Below, one piece after another: positions 44,556 to 54,400 of a stretch of 64,000 bases of DNA (positions are counted from its first letter, which is position 1; every line of letters starts with the position of its first letter). Both the position numbers and the translations under genes were made by a program. The notes beneath the pieces are model-generated. The model had not been told where the DNA came from. It was given only the letters and a program-made list of their open reading frames with translations, and did no database searches. This stretch comes from an uncultured Clostridia bacterium. Lineage in GTDB: Bacteria; Bacillota; Clostridia; Christensenellales; UBA1242. The DNA is taken from assembly GCA_944381155.1 (NCBI GenBank), contig CALWKA010000001.1, forward strand, positions 66,529 through 130,528, written 5' to 3'.

Positions 44556-44804
44556 AATATAATTTATGAATAGATAGGTGAAGTTGTGCGAGCAAGATTG
44601 CGAGATTAATTTGATAATTTTTTAAATTAAAAATGTTTTTTATACGCAAAATTAAATTATTCAAAATTGGTAAAATTTTATATATTTTAATTTATAAAAA
44701 ATTTTATAAAAAAATAGAAAAAAAATAAAAAATATTGAAAAAAATATCAAAAAATGCTGTTTTATAGGGTAAATTGCATAAAATTTTAAATATTTTTTAA
44801 ATAT

Positions 44805-44832
44805 TTGACTTTTAAATAAAATTAATTATAAT
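44805..44832 (+). promoter_or_regulatory. Promoter of macrodomain gene, leaderless geometry
   Basis: TTGACT, a 16-base spacer and TATAAT end six bases before the ATG at 44839. Transcription should begin at or next to the initiation codon. Confidence 0.65.
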
Positions 44833-44838
44833 AAAAAT

Positions 44839-45582
44839 ATGATTAATATTACATTGCAAGAAAATGAAAAAGAAAATTTGATAGATGATTTATTGAATAT
44901 TTTAGTCAAAGAAAATGAACAAAAATTGCCACCAAATTTGACCAAAGCGGACAAGCGTTGGCTACTATCCAATCTAATGTTCGCGCGATCAATTGGATAT
45001 TTGGACGAAACATTTTTAAATAAACAGGACAAATTGTTGTCTTATGAAAATTTGTCATCAAAAATCAAACGCGTTTGCGACATTCGATTCAAAAATAGAA
45101 CTGCTTTTATCTCGGGTGAAATTTGGGAATTTGAAGTGGACGCGTTGGTGGTGTTCACAAACAATTTGTTGGGAGTGTTGGATCGATTTGTCAAATGTGT
45201 GGATAATACACTGTCCTTACGCGCAGGACTGCAATTAAATCGTGATCTGGCTAAAATTATGACGGAAGATAATGGGTTAATTAGTTTCACAAAACCATAT
45301 CTAGTGAAAGGGTATAACCTGCCCGCTAAAAATGTCGTCAAAATTGTTTTGCCGGTATTGCACTCGTCATTTTCTGAATACGAAAAAGACAAACTTAAAA
45401 CCAATTTGAACAATCTGTTATTGCTGGCAAAGAAAGAAAATTGGAAATCACTTGCGGTTAATTTATGTGATTTTCCGCTGAATTATCCAACTGATGTATT
45501 GAATACAATAGTCGTAAATGAATGTAAAAACCTAAACAAAAGATATAAAACAAAACTCAATATTGTGTTTGTTGAAAAATAG
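44839..45582 (+). CDS. Degenerate zinc-type macrodomain protein
   Basis: 247 residues with the two-part layout of zinc-containing macrodomain ADP-ribosyl hydrolases. The N-terminal helical extension has KRWLLSNLMFARSIGYLDETF then NKQDKLL, matching their 'LLR-LMN-R...FL-QD-LL' pattern. The macrodomain has SGEIWEFEVDALVVFTNN, then LRAGLQLN, then KGYNLPAKNVVKIVLPVLH. In active members the first part reads G-D-I-T...NAAN and is followed by G-C-F-x-P-x-H-x-C. Here NAAN reads VFTN, and Cys and His are Val113 and Val118; only Cys120 remains. Zinc binding and catalysis are therefore probably lost, and an ADP-ribose or nucleotide reader role is inferred. No Shine-Dalgarno; convergent with the gene ending at 45611. 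Confidence 0.7.
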   Translation: MINITLQENEKENLIDDLLNILVKENEQKLPPNLTKADKRWLLSNLMFARSIGYLDETFLNKQDKLLSYENLSSKIKRVCDIRFKNRTAFISGEIWEFEVDALVVFTNNLLGVLDRFVKCVDNTLSLRAGLQLNRDLAKIMTEDNGLISFTKPYLVKGYNLPAKNVVKIVLPVLHSSFSEYEKDKLKTNLNNLLLLAKKENWKSLAVNLCDFPLNYPTDVLNTIVVNECKNLNKRYKTKLNIVFVEK

Positions 45583-45610
45583 AGATTTTAAATTGTTGTC
45601 AAAAATATTT

Positions 45611-46075
45611 TCACATAAATTTGAAAATGCGTATGTTGCTGTTTTCCAGCACCGAAACGAGATTATATACGCAATTTAGAATTATAATAAGATTGTCGTG
45701 TGAAAATTTTTTGTAATACACTTTGTCTTCTTTTGAACTCCATAGGCTAATTTCCTTTACACATTCTATCAATTTTTTTAGAAATTGGAAAAGATTAAAT
45801 TCGCTTATTTGCTTTTTATAATCAAGTTTAATGCTGAATGTTGAATTGAAGTTGTCCATCACGCGTTCCAATTCGTGCAAGGTGTTAAATATAGAGCGAT
45901 TGATATTTGCGTTGTATTGTTTAGTTAAACCGAAACAAAGATGTCTGCATTCTTCAAGCAAAAGGTATATTTTATTTACATTATCCTTTCTATTGAATGG
46001 CAAAAAATTTTCATATTGAGATTGTATCAATTGATATTTATCATCGTCTAAAATTGGGAAATCATTATAATCCAT
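45611..46075 (-). CDS. Hypothetical helical protein
   Basis: 154 residues, soluble and predominantly helical, with no family recognised. Sequence patches that may help later identification are YNDFPILDDDKYQLIQSQY at the N-terminus and FSHDNLIIILNCVYNLVSVL near the C-terminus. No Shine-Dalgarno precedes the ATG; CATAAT lies 7 nt before it on the minus strand. The stop is only 28 bases from the convergent macrodomain gene. Confidence 0.55.
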   Translation of the reverse strand: MDYNDFPILDDDKYQLIQSQYENFLPFNRKDNVNKIYLLLEECRHLCFGLTKQYNANINRSIFNTLHELERVMDNFNSTFSIKLDYKKQISEFNLFQFLKKLIECVKEISLWSSKEDKVYYKKFSHDNLIIILNCVYNLVSVLENSNIRIFKFM

Positions 46076-46495
46076 ATATAATATTATGCAAAAGGGCAGT
46101 CGTTTAGAATTGAATTATAATTGATTGTTTGTAAATGCACCGAATTGTGAAAAATGACATTTTTATAATTATGAAATGAAAATGTAAAGTTGGTAATTAT
46201 TGTTTATAATTATTAAAATTAATTTGTGTTTTAATTAGCCAAGTTTTTAAAATTTTAATTAAAAAATATATTAAATAATGCAAATCATTAATTTTTCTAA
46301 TAATAAAATAATTAGTATTAATTGTAAAATTTTAATAAAATAATAGAAAAATTGCATAAATTTAGTAAAAATTGCTTATTTTTTCAATTTTTTATATATT
46401 TTTTTGAATTTTTCTATTTATTTTTTCAATTTCTTTTATTTGTTGATTTTTATTAGTTTCTTATTTTATTTATATTTATTTTAATTTTTTAAAAA
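46076..46495. other. A/T-rich spacer between two minus-strand genes
   Basis: 420 bases with no gene. A loose pairing of AATAGAAAAATT (46342-46353) with AATTTTTCTATT (46407-46418) near the cysS end might help terminate cysS transcripts, but the loop is long. Confidence 0.5.
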
Positions 46496-47881
46496 TTATT
46501 TTTTTTGAATTTCATATTCGTTGTTTGCTTTGTCTAAAATTGAATATCCTAACATATTGATTTCATCCCGCAAGAGATCGCTAGTTTTGTAATCTTTATT
46601 GATTCGCGCAAGCTTTCGCTCTTCTGCAATCTTTTTGATTTCGTCTGGAATATCAACTTTTTCTTCTTCCACTTCATCTAACTTTAAGCCTAAAAATTTG
46701 TCAAATTTTATGATAAGGTTATATATATCCACACTGTCTTGATTGTTTTTCAGTGCGTCCCACGCGACAGATAGTGCGAGTGGAGAATTTACATCGTCTG
46801 CCACATATTCGGCAAATTTTTGTTCGTAGTTTTCCAATTTTGATTTTTCAATTTTGTATTTACCGTGTTTATGTTTCAACAATAACTTTTTAAGATTGGA
46901 ATAACTCTCTTTTGCGCTGTTCAAAGCTTCAAATGTAAAATTTTGCGGTTTCGAGTAGTGTGCAGATAGATAAAACAAACGGAGTTCCATAGGCGAGTAG
47001 CCTTTTTCTTTCAAATTGGATAGAGTATAGATTCCGCCTTTTGATTTGCTCATTTTGCCACCATTAAACATTAGGTGCTCCAAATGGAACCAAATATCCA
47101 CCACCTGATGACCACACTTTGCAAAATTTTGTGCAATTTCATTTTCGTGGTGTACAGTTTTGTGTTCAATACCACCACCGTGCAGATCGATGTGCTCTCC
47201 TAGAAATTTGTTGCCAATTGTACTACATTCTATATGCCAGCCTGGGTAGCCAACTCCCCACGGACTATTCCATTTTTGGATATGATTGTCTTTTGCTATT
47301 ACCCAAAGGACGAAATCAGCAGGATTTCGCTTTTCTTCGTCCACTTCAATGCGTGCGCCAAATTTCTTTTCATTTTGATTCATTCCGCCCAATTTTCCAT
47401 AATCGGAATACTTGCTAGTGTCAAAATATACGCCGTTTTTTGTGATATAACCATATCCGTGGTCGAGAATGTCTTGAATGAATTTGATAATGTCGTCTAT
47501 CACCATAGTGGCAGGGCAGATATGTTCTGGCGTTTCAATGTTGAGATCTTTCATATCCTGAAAGCATATATTCCAATAGTATTTTGCAATCTCTTCGGGT
47601 GATTTGTGCTCGCGCTTTGCAGCCACTTCCATTTTGTCTTCGCCCGAATCTTCGTCGCTGGTCATATGCCCAACATCTGTGATATTCATTGCGTGATTGA
47701 TCTTGTATCCGAGATATTTTACCGCTTTTCGTACGCTATCCATTACAAAAAATGCACGCATATTGCCAATGTGTTGATACCAATACACTGTTGGCCCACA
47801 AAAATAATAATTGACAGTATTGTCGATTGGTTTTACTGCTTGTTTTTGCTTTGTGAGTGAATTGAAAATTTTTAATTCCAT
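46496..47881 (-). CDS. cysS: Cysteinyl-tRNA synthetase
   Basis: 461 residues, class I aminoacyl-tRNA synthetase that charges tRNA-Cys. The HIGH motif is HIGN in VYWYQHIGNMRAFF, preceded by the zinc-ligand Cys in YYFCGPTVY. Further zinc ligands are in WHIECSTIG and GGGIEHKTVHHENE. KMSKS is exact (FNGGKMSKSKG). The C-terminal helical and anticodon-binding part ends after LDKANNEYEIQKK. The N-terminal MELKIFNSLTKQKQAVKP is standard. A near-perfect promoter lies upstream; no T-box was found in the short leader, so control differs from that of pheST. Confidence 0.96.
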   Translation of the reverse strand: MELKIFNSLTKQKQAVKPIDNTVNYYFCGPTVYWYQHIGNMRAFFVMDSVRKAVKYLGYKINHAMNITDVGHMTSDEDSGEDKMEVAAKREHKSPEEIAKYYWNICFQDMKDLNIETPEHICPATMVIDDIIKFIQDILDHGYGYITKNGVYFDTSKYSDYGKLGGMNQNEKKFGARIEVDEEKRNPADFVLWVIAKDNHIQKWNSPWGVGYPGWHIECSTIGNKFLGEHIDLHGGGIEHKTVHHENEIAQNFAKCGHQVVDIWFHLEHLMFNGGKMSKSKGGIYTLSNLKEKGYSPMELRLFYLSAHYSKPQNFTFEALNSAKESYSNLKKLLLKHKHGKYKIEKSKLENYEQKFAEYVADDVNSPLALSVAWDALKNNQDSVDIYNLIIKFDKFLGLKLDEVEEEKVDIPDEIKKIAEERKLARINKDYKTSDLLRDEINMLGYSILDKANNEYEIQKK

Positions 47882-47901
47882 TTTGTGTCCTTTTAATTTG
47901 T

Positions 47902-47930
47902 ATTATAAATAATAATGAGCCGATTGTCAA
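47902..47930 (-). promoter_or_regulatory. Promoter of cysS
   Basis: On minus, TTGACA (47930-47925) and TATAAT (47907-47902) are separated by exactly 17 bases, a consensus sigma-A promoter 21 bases before the start codon. Confidence 0.9.
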
Positions 47931-48380
47931 GAAATTTTGCGCGCGACAAATTGGAAAAGAGCATACACTAGAATTTAATTTTTGTTTAGTATTTTTTTGT
48001 TTTTGTCTAATATTTTTATCTAATAATTTTTATTTTAATTTTCGTTTAATTAATTTTAATATAAATTGATTATTATATAAAAATGCTAATTCTATTATTA
48101 TTTGTATAAATGGATGAATTATATTCTTTTAATAATTTTAACTATTTCTTAATTTATTATATTCATTTTAAAATATAAAAAATAAAAAAAATATGAAAAA
48201 TTTATATAAAAAACATTAAAAATATTGTATTTTTTAATAATTTTTTGAATTTTTTTGATTTTTTGTAAATTTTTCCTATTTTTAGATATATTCACAAATT
48301 TAATTTTTGTTTTGTTTTTGGTGACAAATTTTGATTTCTATATATTTATAATATTATTTATAAATTTTTGTGCTAAATAT
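47931..48380. other. A/T-rich divergent spacer
   Basis: 450 bases between the cysS promoter and the promoter of the giant lipoprotein operon. No gene or recognised regulatory palindrome was seen. Confidence 0.55.
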
Positions 48381-48409
48381 TTGATAAAATATTGTTAATG
48401 TGTTAGAAT
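48381..48409 (+). promoter_or_regulatory. Promoter of the giant lipoprotein-SipW-TasA-like operon
   Basis: TTGATA and TAGAAT are separated by 17 bases, 34 bases upstream of the ATG at 48444 and followed by AAGGGG. Confidence 0.65.
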
Positions 48410-48443
48410 AATTTTATAGATTTATGACATAAAAGGGGTAAAT

Positions 48444-51400
48444 ATGTCAATAGTGAAAAATAAAAAATTTTATATATGTTTGTTGCTGGCGTTTTTCTCA
48501 CTTCTATTTTTTGGGTGCGAAAATAAAACTCCGGTTGAAAAGATTTCGTTTAAAGATAACGAGATAGTGCTATTGATAGGTGAAACATATACTCCGCCGG
48601 TTACTGTGAGCCCTAGCTATGCTACGGACACATCGTACACTTTGACGAGTTTGGATCCGCAAATTGTTAAAGTCAATGGAAATTCTCTATTAGCGCTAGG
48701 TGAGGGTAGCACCACACTTAAAGTGCAGGCAAATGACAATTCGCTTTTGGAAGATGTGATAACCGTGACAGTGCGAAGCACAAAATCTGTATTACCTGCT
48801 CCTAGGAATCTCGCTTACAACAGCGATAGCCAAACTTTCACTTTTGACACAGTCAACAATGCCACAAGTTATACGCTAAAAATAAATGGTCAAGAAATCA
48901 ATCTGGGCAATAGCAATAGTTATTCGTTAGCACAATATTCAGAGCGTGCGGACGCTTTTGATTGTGTGCTGACAGTGCAAGTAATGGCAAATGCCCCTAC
49001 ATATAGCCAAGTTTATGTTTCAAGTATGTATTCGGGCGAGATATCAATTTTTCAAAACAGTCCAATTTCGTCCGCGCAAATTGTAAATGGAGAATTGTCG
49101 TTTGAAAAAAATCAAAGTTCGAACAACTATTTAATATTAATAGACGGAGTGGAATATCAAAGCGGTTCGGATACCACGATTGATATGACTAGTTTGCCAG
49201 AAATTTATGCGGGAAAAGATGTAACTGTAGGCGTGGTATCTTTGGTAAACAATGAGTTTAAATTGCAAAATGCAGAAAACGGGGGAAATGTCGTTTACTA
49301 TGATTCAAAAAGTTATGATATAAAGGCGTTTGTCCTAGATGTTGCAAATCCGATTTTATCTTCCACCACTGTGAGTTGGAATAATGTCAATAATGCGGGT
49401 GAATATTCGGTTTATATTGACGATGAAATGGTCGCTCAAGTGAATCAAAATTATTTTGATTTAAGTTCGCTTGAAAGTTTTGCTAGTTTTACAAACAAAG
49501 ACAATGGGTATTTATTAAAAATTGAACCAACCATTCCTACAGATAGTGTCAACATCTTGAAATCAGAAAAGAGTGGGGAGAAACTGCAATTCAATAAATT
49601 CAATTCTCCAATTGTAAGCGCGTCGAACAATACAATCTCTTGGCAAGCGGTGGAAGGAGCCACTAGTTATGTGATAGAGATTGCATATCAAGACAATCAG
49701 TTTAAAACTACTACTAGCGCGACAACATTCTCGCTATCAGACTATATTGCAGGTGTGGAATATCAGTTCAATATTTATGTGGAAGGGCGCACAATAGACG
49801 GAGTGAGTTATCTAGCATCTAATCTGGCGACTATCACTATCAACAAGCAAACATCGGCTGAATTAATGATAGAAGACTATTGCTTGAAATTCGATTCGCA
49901 GATAGGGGAAAAGTATAGGATAGAATTTGCGCTATCTGACGGGAATGATATAACCGAACAGATTTCAGCCGAAGCGGACAGTGTGGAATTTGATCTTTCT
50001 ACATATACATTTTCAGCGGGCGTACACGAAATCAAAGTGACGCATTTAGGAAATAACTCGAATATTTTTGATAGCAATACAGCGAGCATATCTTTCGTTC
50101 AGCTAGAGAGCATCGACGAGATACAAATAGATCAGGGTGTCGTCAGTGTAATGATTAGCGAAATCAATACAGAAGCAGATTTGAAATTCGTCATCACAGG
50201 CACGAAGGGTACAGAACTTGAATTTAGTGAAAATCAAATTGCGCTAAACACTACCGATCCGTCCGAACAAAATTATCTTGAAAATGATAGTTATAATATC
50301 TCATTATATGTCAGCGGGGATGGGAAAAATACTTTCTCGCCAAGCGGGAAAAATGAGAGTGTGAGTGCCACGCGTTCATTTGTGGTGTTGGATCTACCTA
50401 GCGTTAGCCTTTTAGATAAAGATCAAGCGCGATTGACGCTTTCTAGCCAACTAGGAGTGGATCAGTTTAATATATATAGCATAGATCAGGGCGAGCCTGT
50501 TTTGACTGACGAAATAGTCGAAAATTTCTATGATTTTTCGCTTGCTAGTGGGGAAATGAGCATTAAGATTCAGGCAGTTGGGGATGGCGAAAATTATTTA
50601 GATTCAAAACTATCTGACGAAATCAAAATTATACGCTTATCTACGCCAAGTTTGGCATATAACAACATTACAAATGTCATCACCAAGACGGACACCAACC
50701 CTAGCGAATATGTGCAGGGATTTACCTTTGAATTGAATGGCGAACAGGTGGATTATTCTTTTGACGGCAGTGCGTTTACTCACTTTTCGGTGGGCGAAAA
50801 TGTGCTGACTTTAAAGACAAATGCAATCGATGCGTTGGGTGGGGTATATTATTTGAATTCAAGCGAATGTGAATTGGTGATAAACAAGATTGATAGCACT
50901 ACACAGATCGGCGTAAATTCGGATAATCAGCTGGTGATCAAACCAAGCAATCAGAGCGAAGAATATAAAATAAGTTTGGTGATAACTATTGATGATGAGT
51001 TGACTTTTGAAGGTGAAAATGGTGAGTTGACTTACCAAGATTATAGTTTAAATTATACATATGAAGATAATAGTTATTATATAGATTTATTGAAAGAAGA
51101 TTATACTCCAATAATATCAGAGATGACAAAAGATTTTAGCGTCAGAGTGAAGTTTATCAAACCAAGTTCACAGACGGGAGAAGACGACACAGCAAATAGT
51201 GAGTATACGAGCGATACAAAAATCTCTATATTAAATACGGTAAAAGCGGGGCGAGAGGAACAATATATTACAATCAGCAAATTGACGCAAACGGACACGC
51301 TATTAAATTACGCAATTTTGATAAATGGCAAATATCGACTAGATCTATCTGGGCAATCTAGCGAACTCATTGACGATGTGGACAACGCCTTGATAAAGGT

Positions 51401-54400
51401 GGGAGTAGACTATATTTATCAATTTATCAACACGACAATTCCAGAAGGTGAGCAAACCACAATCTATGATATAGCGGTGATCAGTTTGAATATAGATTCA
51501 GCACAACAGCCTATGTTGAGTGCGGTTGGCGAAAGTATAAAGATCACGCGAATTTCGACACAAGATTTGACTTCAACAAAGGATAATTCAGTGGATGATA
51601 ATTCGGTGAAAATATCATTTGAAACGCAGTCTACCGAATTCGAAAAAGAATATGTGCTAGAAATCTATACCGCACAAGAGCAAAACCGAATAGAAAAGAG
51701 ATTTTCAGATTCGGACGCTATTGCAAATACTATCACATTTGATTTGGATGATTATGACCTAACGGGCGAGATCAATGTGTCATACTATATATTGACAAAA
51801 GGGCAATACAATCAAGATTCAGATGTTGTGTATGTGTTCAATTCTATCGATTCGAATGTGCTGACATTTACGAAAATTGATTCAGTTTCAAACATATCAG
51901 TTTCAAATGGACTTATCACATTCGATTGCGTTCTCAATGCGGTGGGATATGAAATATACAAACAGACTTCGTCTGGATATGAAAAAATCAATACCAATTT
52001 GATCACTTCTAGCACGAACACTGCTAGTTACAATTTAGGCGATCAAAATGGCAGTATGAAAATATTTGTCAAAGCGATTTCCGTAGAAGAAAATGCGGGA
52101 ATTAAATATACAAATTCAAATTTGAGTCAGGAAATAAATGTCAACAAATTGGCAACTCCAACCTTTTCAATCGGTGAATCAGGCGAAAACAAGGGCAAAA
52201 TCGTGTTGACGCTTTCACAAGATGCAATAGATTTGTTGCAAGATGGTTCGATCAATTGCGTGGTAAATATAGTCAACGGCTCAAAAGAATATGATTTAAC
52301 TATTGAAACTGACGGCGTGGATCTGGTGGGCAATCAAATGTTTATAGATCCGTTTGCAGTGTTAAGTTATGGCGAAAATTCGCTCTTGAAAGAGAGTATA
52401 AGCATACATATCAAAGTAGATTATTTGAATGTTGAGCAAAACACATATTATTTGAATTCAAATTCAATCACAGAAGAAGTGTACGGACTATTCGCCCCTA
52501 CCAAAATTGAAAAATATAGTTCGCAAACGGATGCGGTAGATTCTTTGGAACATATCTCGTGGCAGGGCAGTCAGTATAATACGATCAACGGAGAAAATGT
52601 TGGATATGGTTATATTTTGCAGATTGCATTTGGCGAAGCGGATAGCGCGGTAGAGTATTTTAGCACGGATGAAAAATTAAAATTTTTGACTTCAAATGAT
52701 GGTGAGACGCTATCTTCATATCCAAGTATTATACAGGATACAAATTTGATCTTCCCATACGGATACGATGAGAATGAGGACGGATTGATTCAAGACGAAG
52801 AAGTGTTCGGCGCGGGCACATATCGTATCAGCGTGAAGGCTGTGCCAGCAAGCTTGGCGGGATATAACCTGTTGGCTAGCAAATATTCTGCTGATTATGT
52901 TGTATATATTCTAGATTCTCCTACGCTGAACGCGAACGAGGGTACGATCATCTGGCAAAGTCAGGATAGAGCAACGGGTTATATTGTAAGGATATATGAT
53001 GCCGACTTTGAAACTATGATCGATCAAGAAGTTGTTTCAAACACCGAATTTAGTTTTGAAAACGAACGCTTTGCAGGTTGGTATGGATTTTATGGCATAA
53101 GCGTTCAGGCAATAAGTGAAGCAACGGACACATTAAATAGCAAAATAAGCGATGTCATATCCGTGTTGCGTATGCCAGTATTGAACGGGTTAACTGTGGA
53201 CGATGGTTCGTTAGTGATCTCGGCAAACAGATTCTTCACCTCTGCAGAGATTGAATTTGTGGACATCACTACGGGAAGAACGGAGATTTTGACATATTCA
53301 CGCACAGAAGATGCTTCTCAAAAATTGACCGAATTTGCAGAATCACAATCAATTGGTGCGTGGAGCGATATTGAATCTGCGCAAATAGAATCGCTATATC
53401 AAAATATATTTGCAGAAAACAAATTTATTGTAACCATTGCAAACACGGACATATTGAACATTTTAAATGACCGAAGTTATACAATAAATGTTAGATTGAA
53501 AGGAAATTCAAATAGCAATTTCGCGATTATAAATTCAGCAAAAGAAATTGGCGTTAGCAAACTGAAGGGCACGAAAATTGATACGAATTTGTTTGAAGTG
53601 AGCAAGGGAGTATTGCAATTTATGACTAGCGACGCGTACGATTCGGTGGATATCAATTACAATTTCAACAATCAAGATATTTTGGATGAAAATAGTTTTT
53701 GGAATGATACCATAATATACAAAATCACTATCAGCACGCCGGCAGTTTATGAGATATATGCGGTAGATTATTACAGATTCACATCCGCTATTTCAAATGG
53801 CATTTTATCAACTGATGAATACTCAATTTTCACTAAAATGATATCTAATTTGTATGCGTATGTGAAATTTGAATATACAGACGAAAATAATCTAACAAAA
53901 TATTTATATCTAAATGTATTCTATGAAAATAAGATAAACTTAAAAGATTATAATATCTTATATTATTATCCTATTACAGTGACTAGCAATGGCGGAGAGT
54001 ATGCATATACGGGCGTAGAGAGCGAGCGCGATTTTGCCACAATAGACATAACAAATGGCGGATCGTTTGTGATCAAGGCAAACATTTTGGGCGGAGATAG
54101 CATAATCACATACGGTCAAGACTCGCAAGTAATCAGTTCACATATTGCATATCTCACTGCGAACACGAACACTTCAAACACTTTCATTAGATATTCAGAG
54201 AATATATTGTCGTCATATCTGGGCAGAATTAGACTCACGAATCAAAGTCCTACAGATGAATTTGGAACGATGATTGACTATCCGCTATACGAATTGACGG
54301 TGAACAGATTGAACACGCAGGATACAAAAATCGTATATCTGTATTACGAAGACGAAGCGTCCGCGCGTGAAATAATCAACAATCCAGATGCAATATATGT

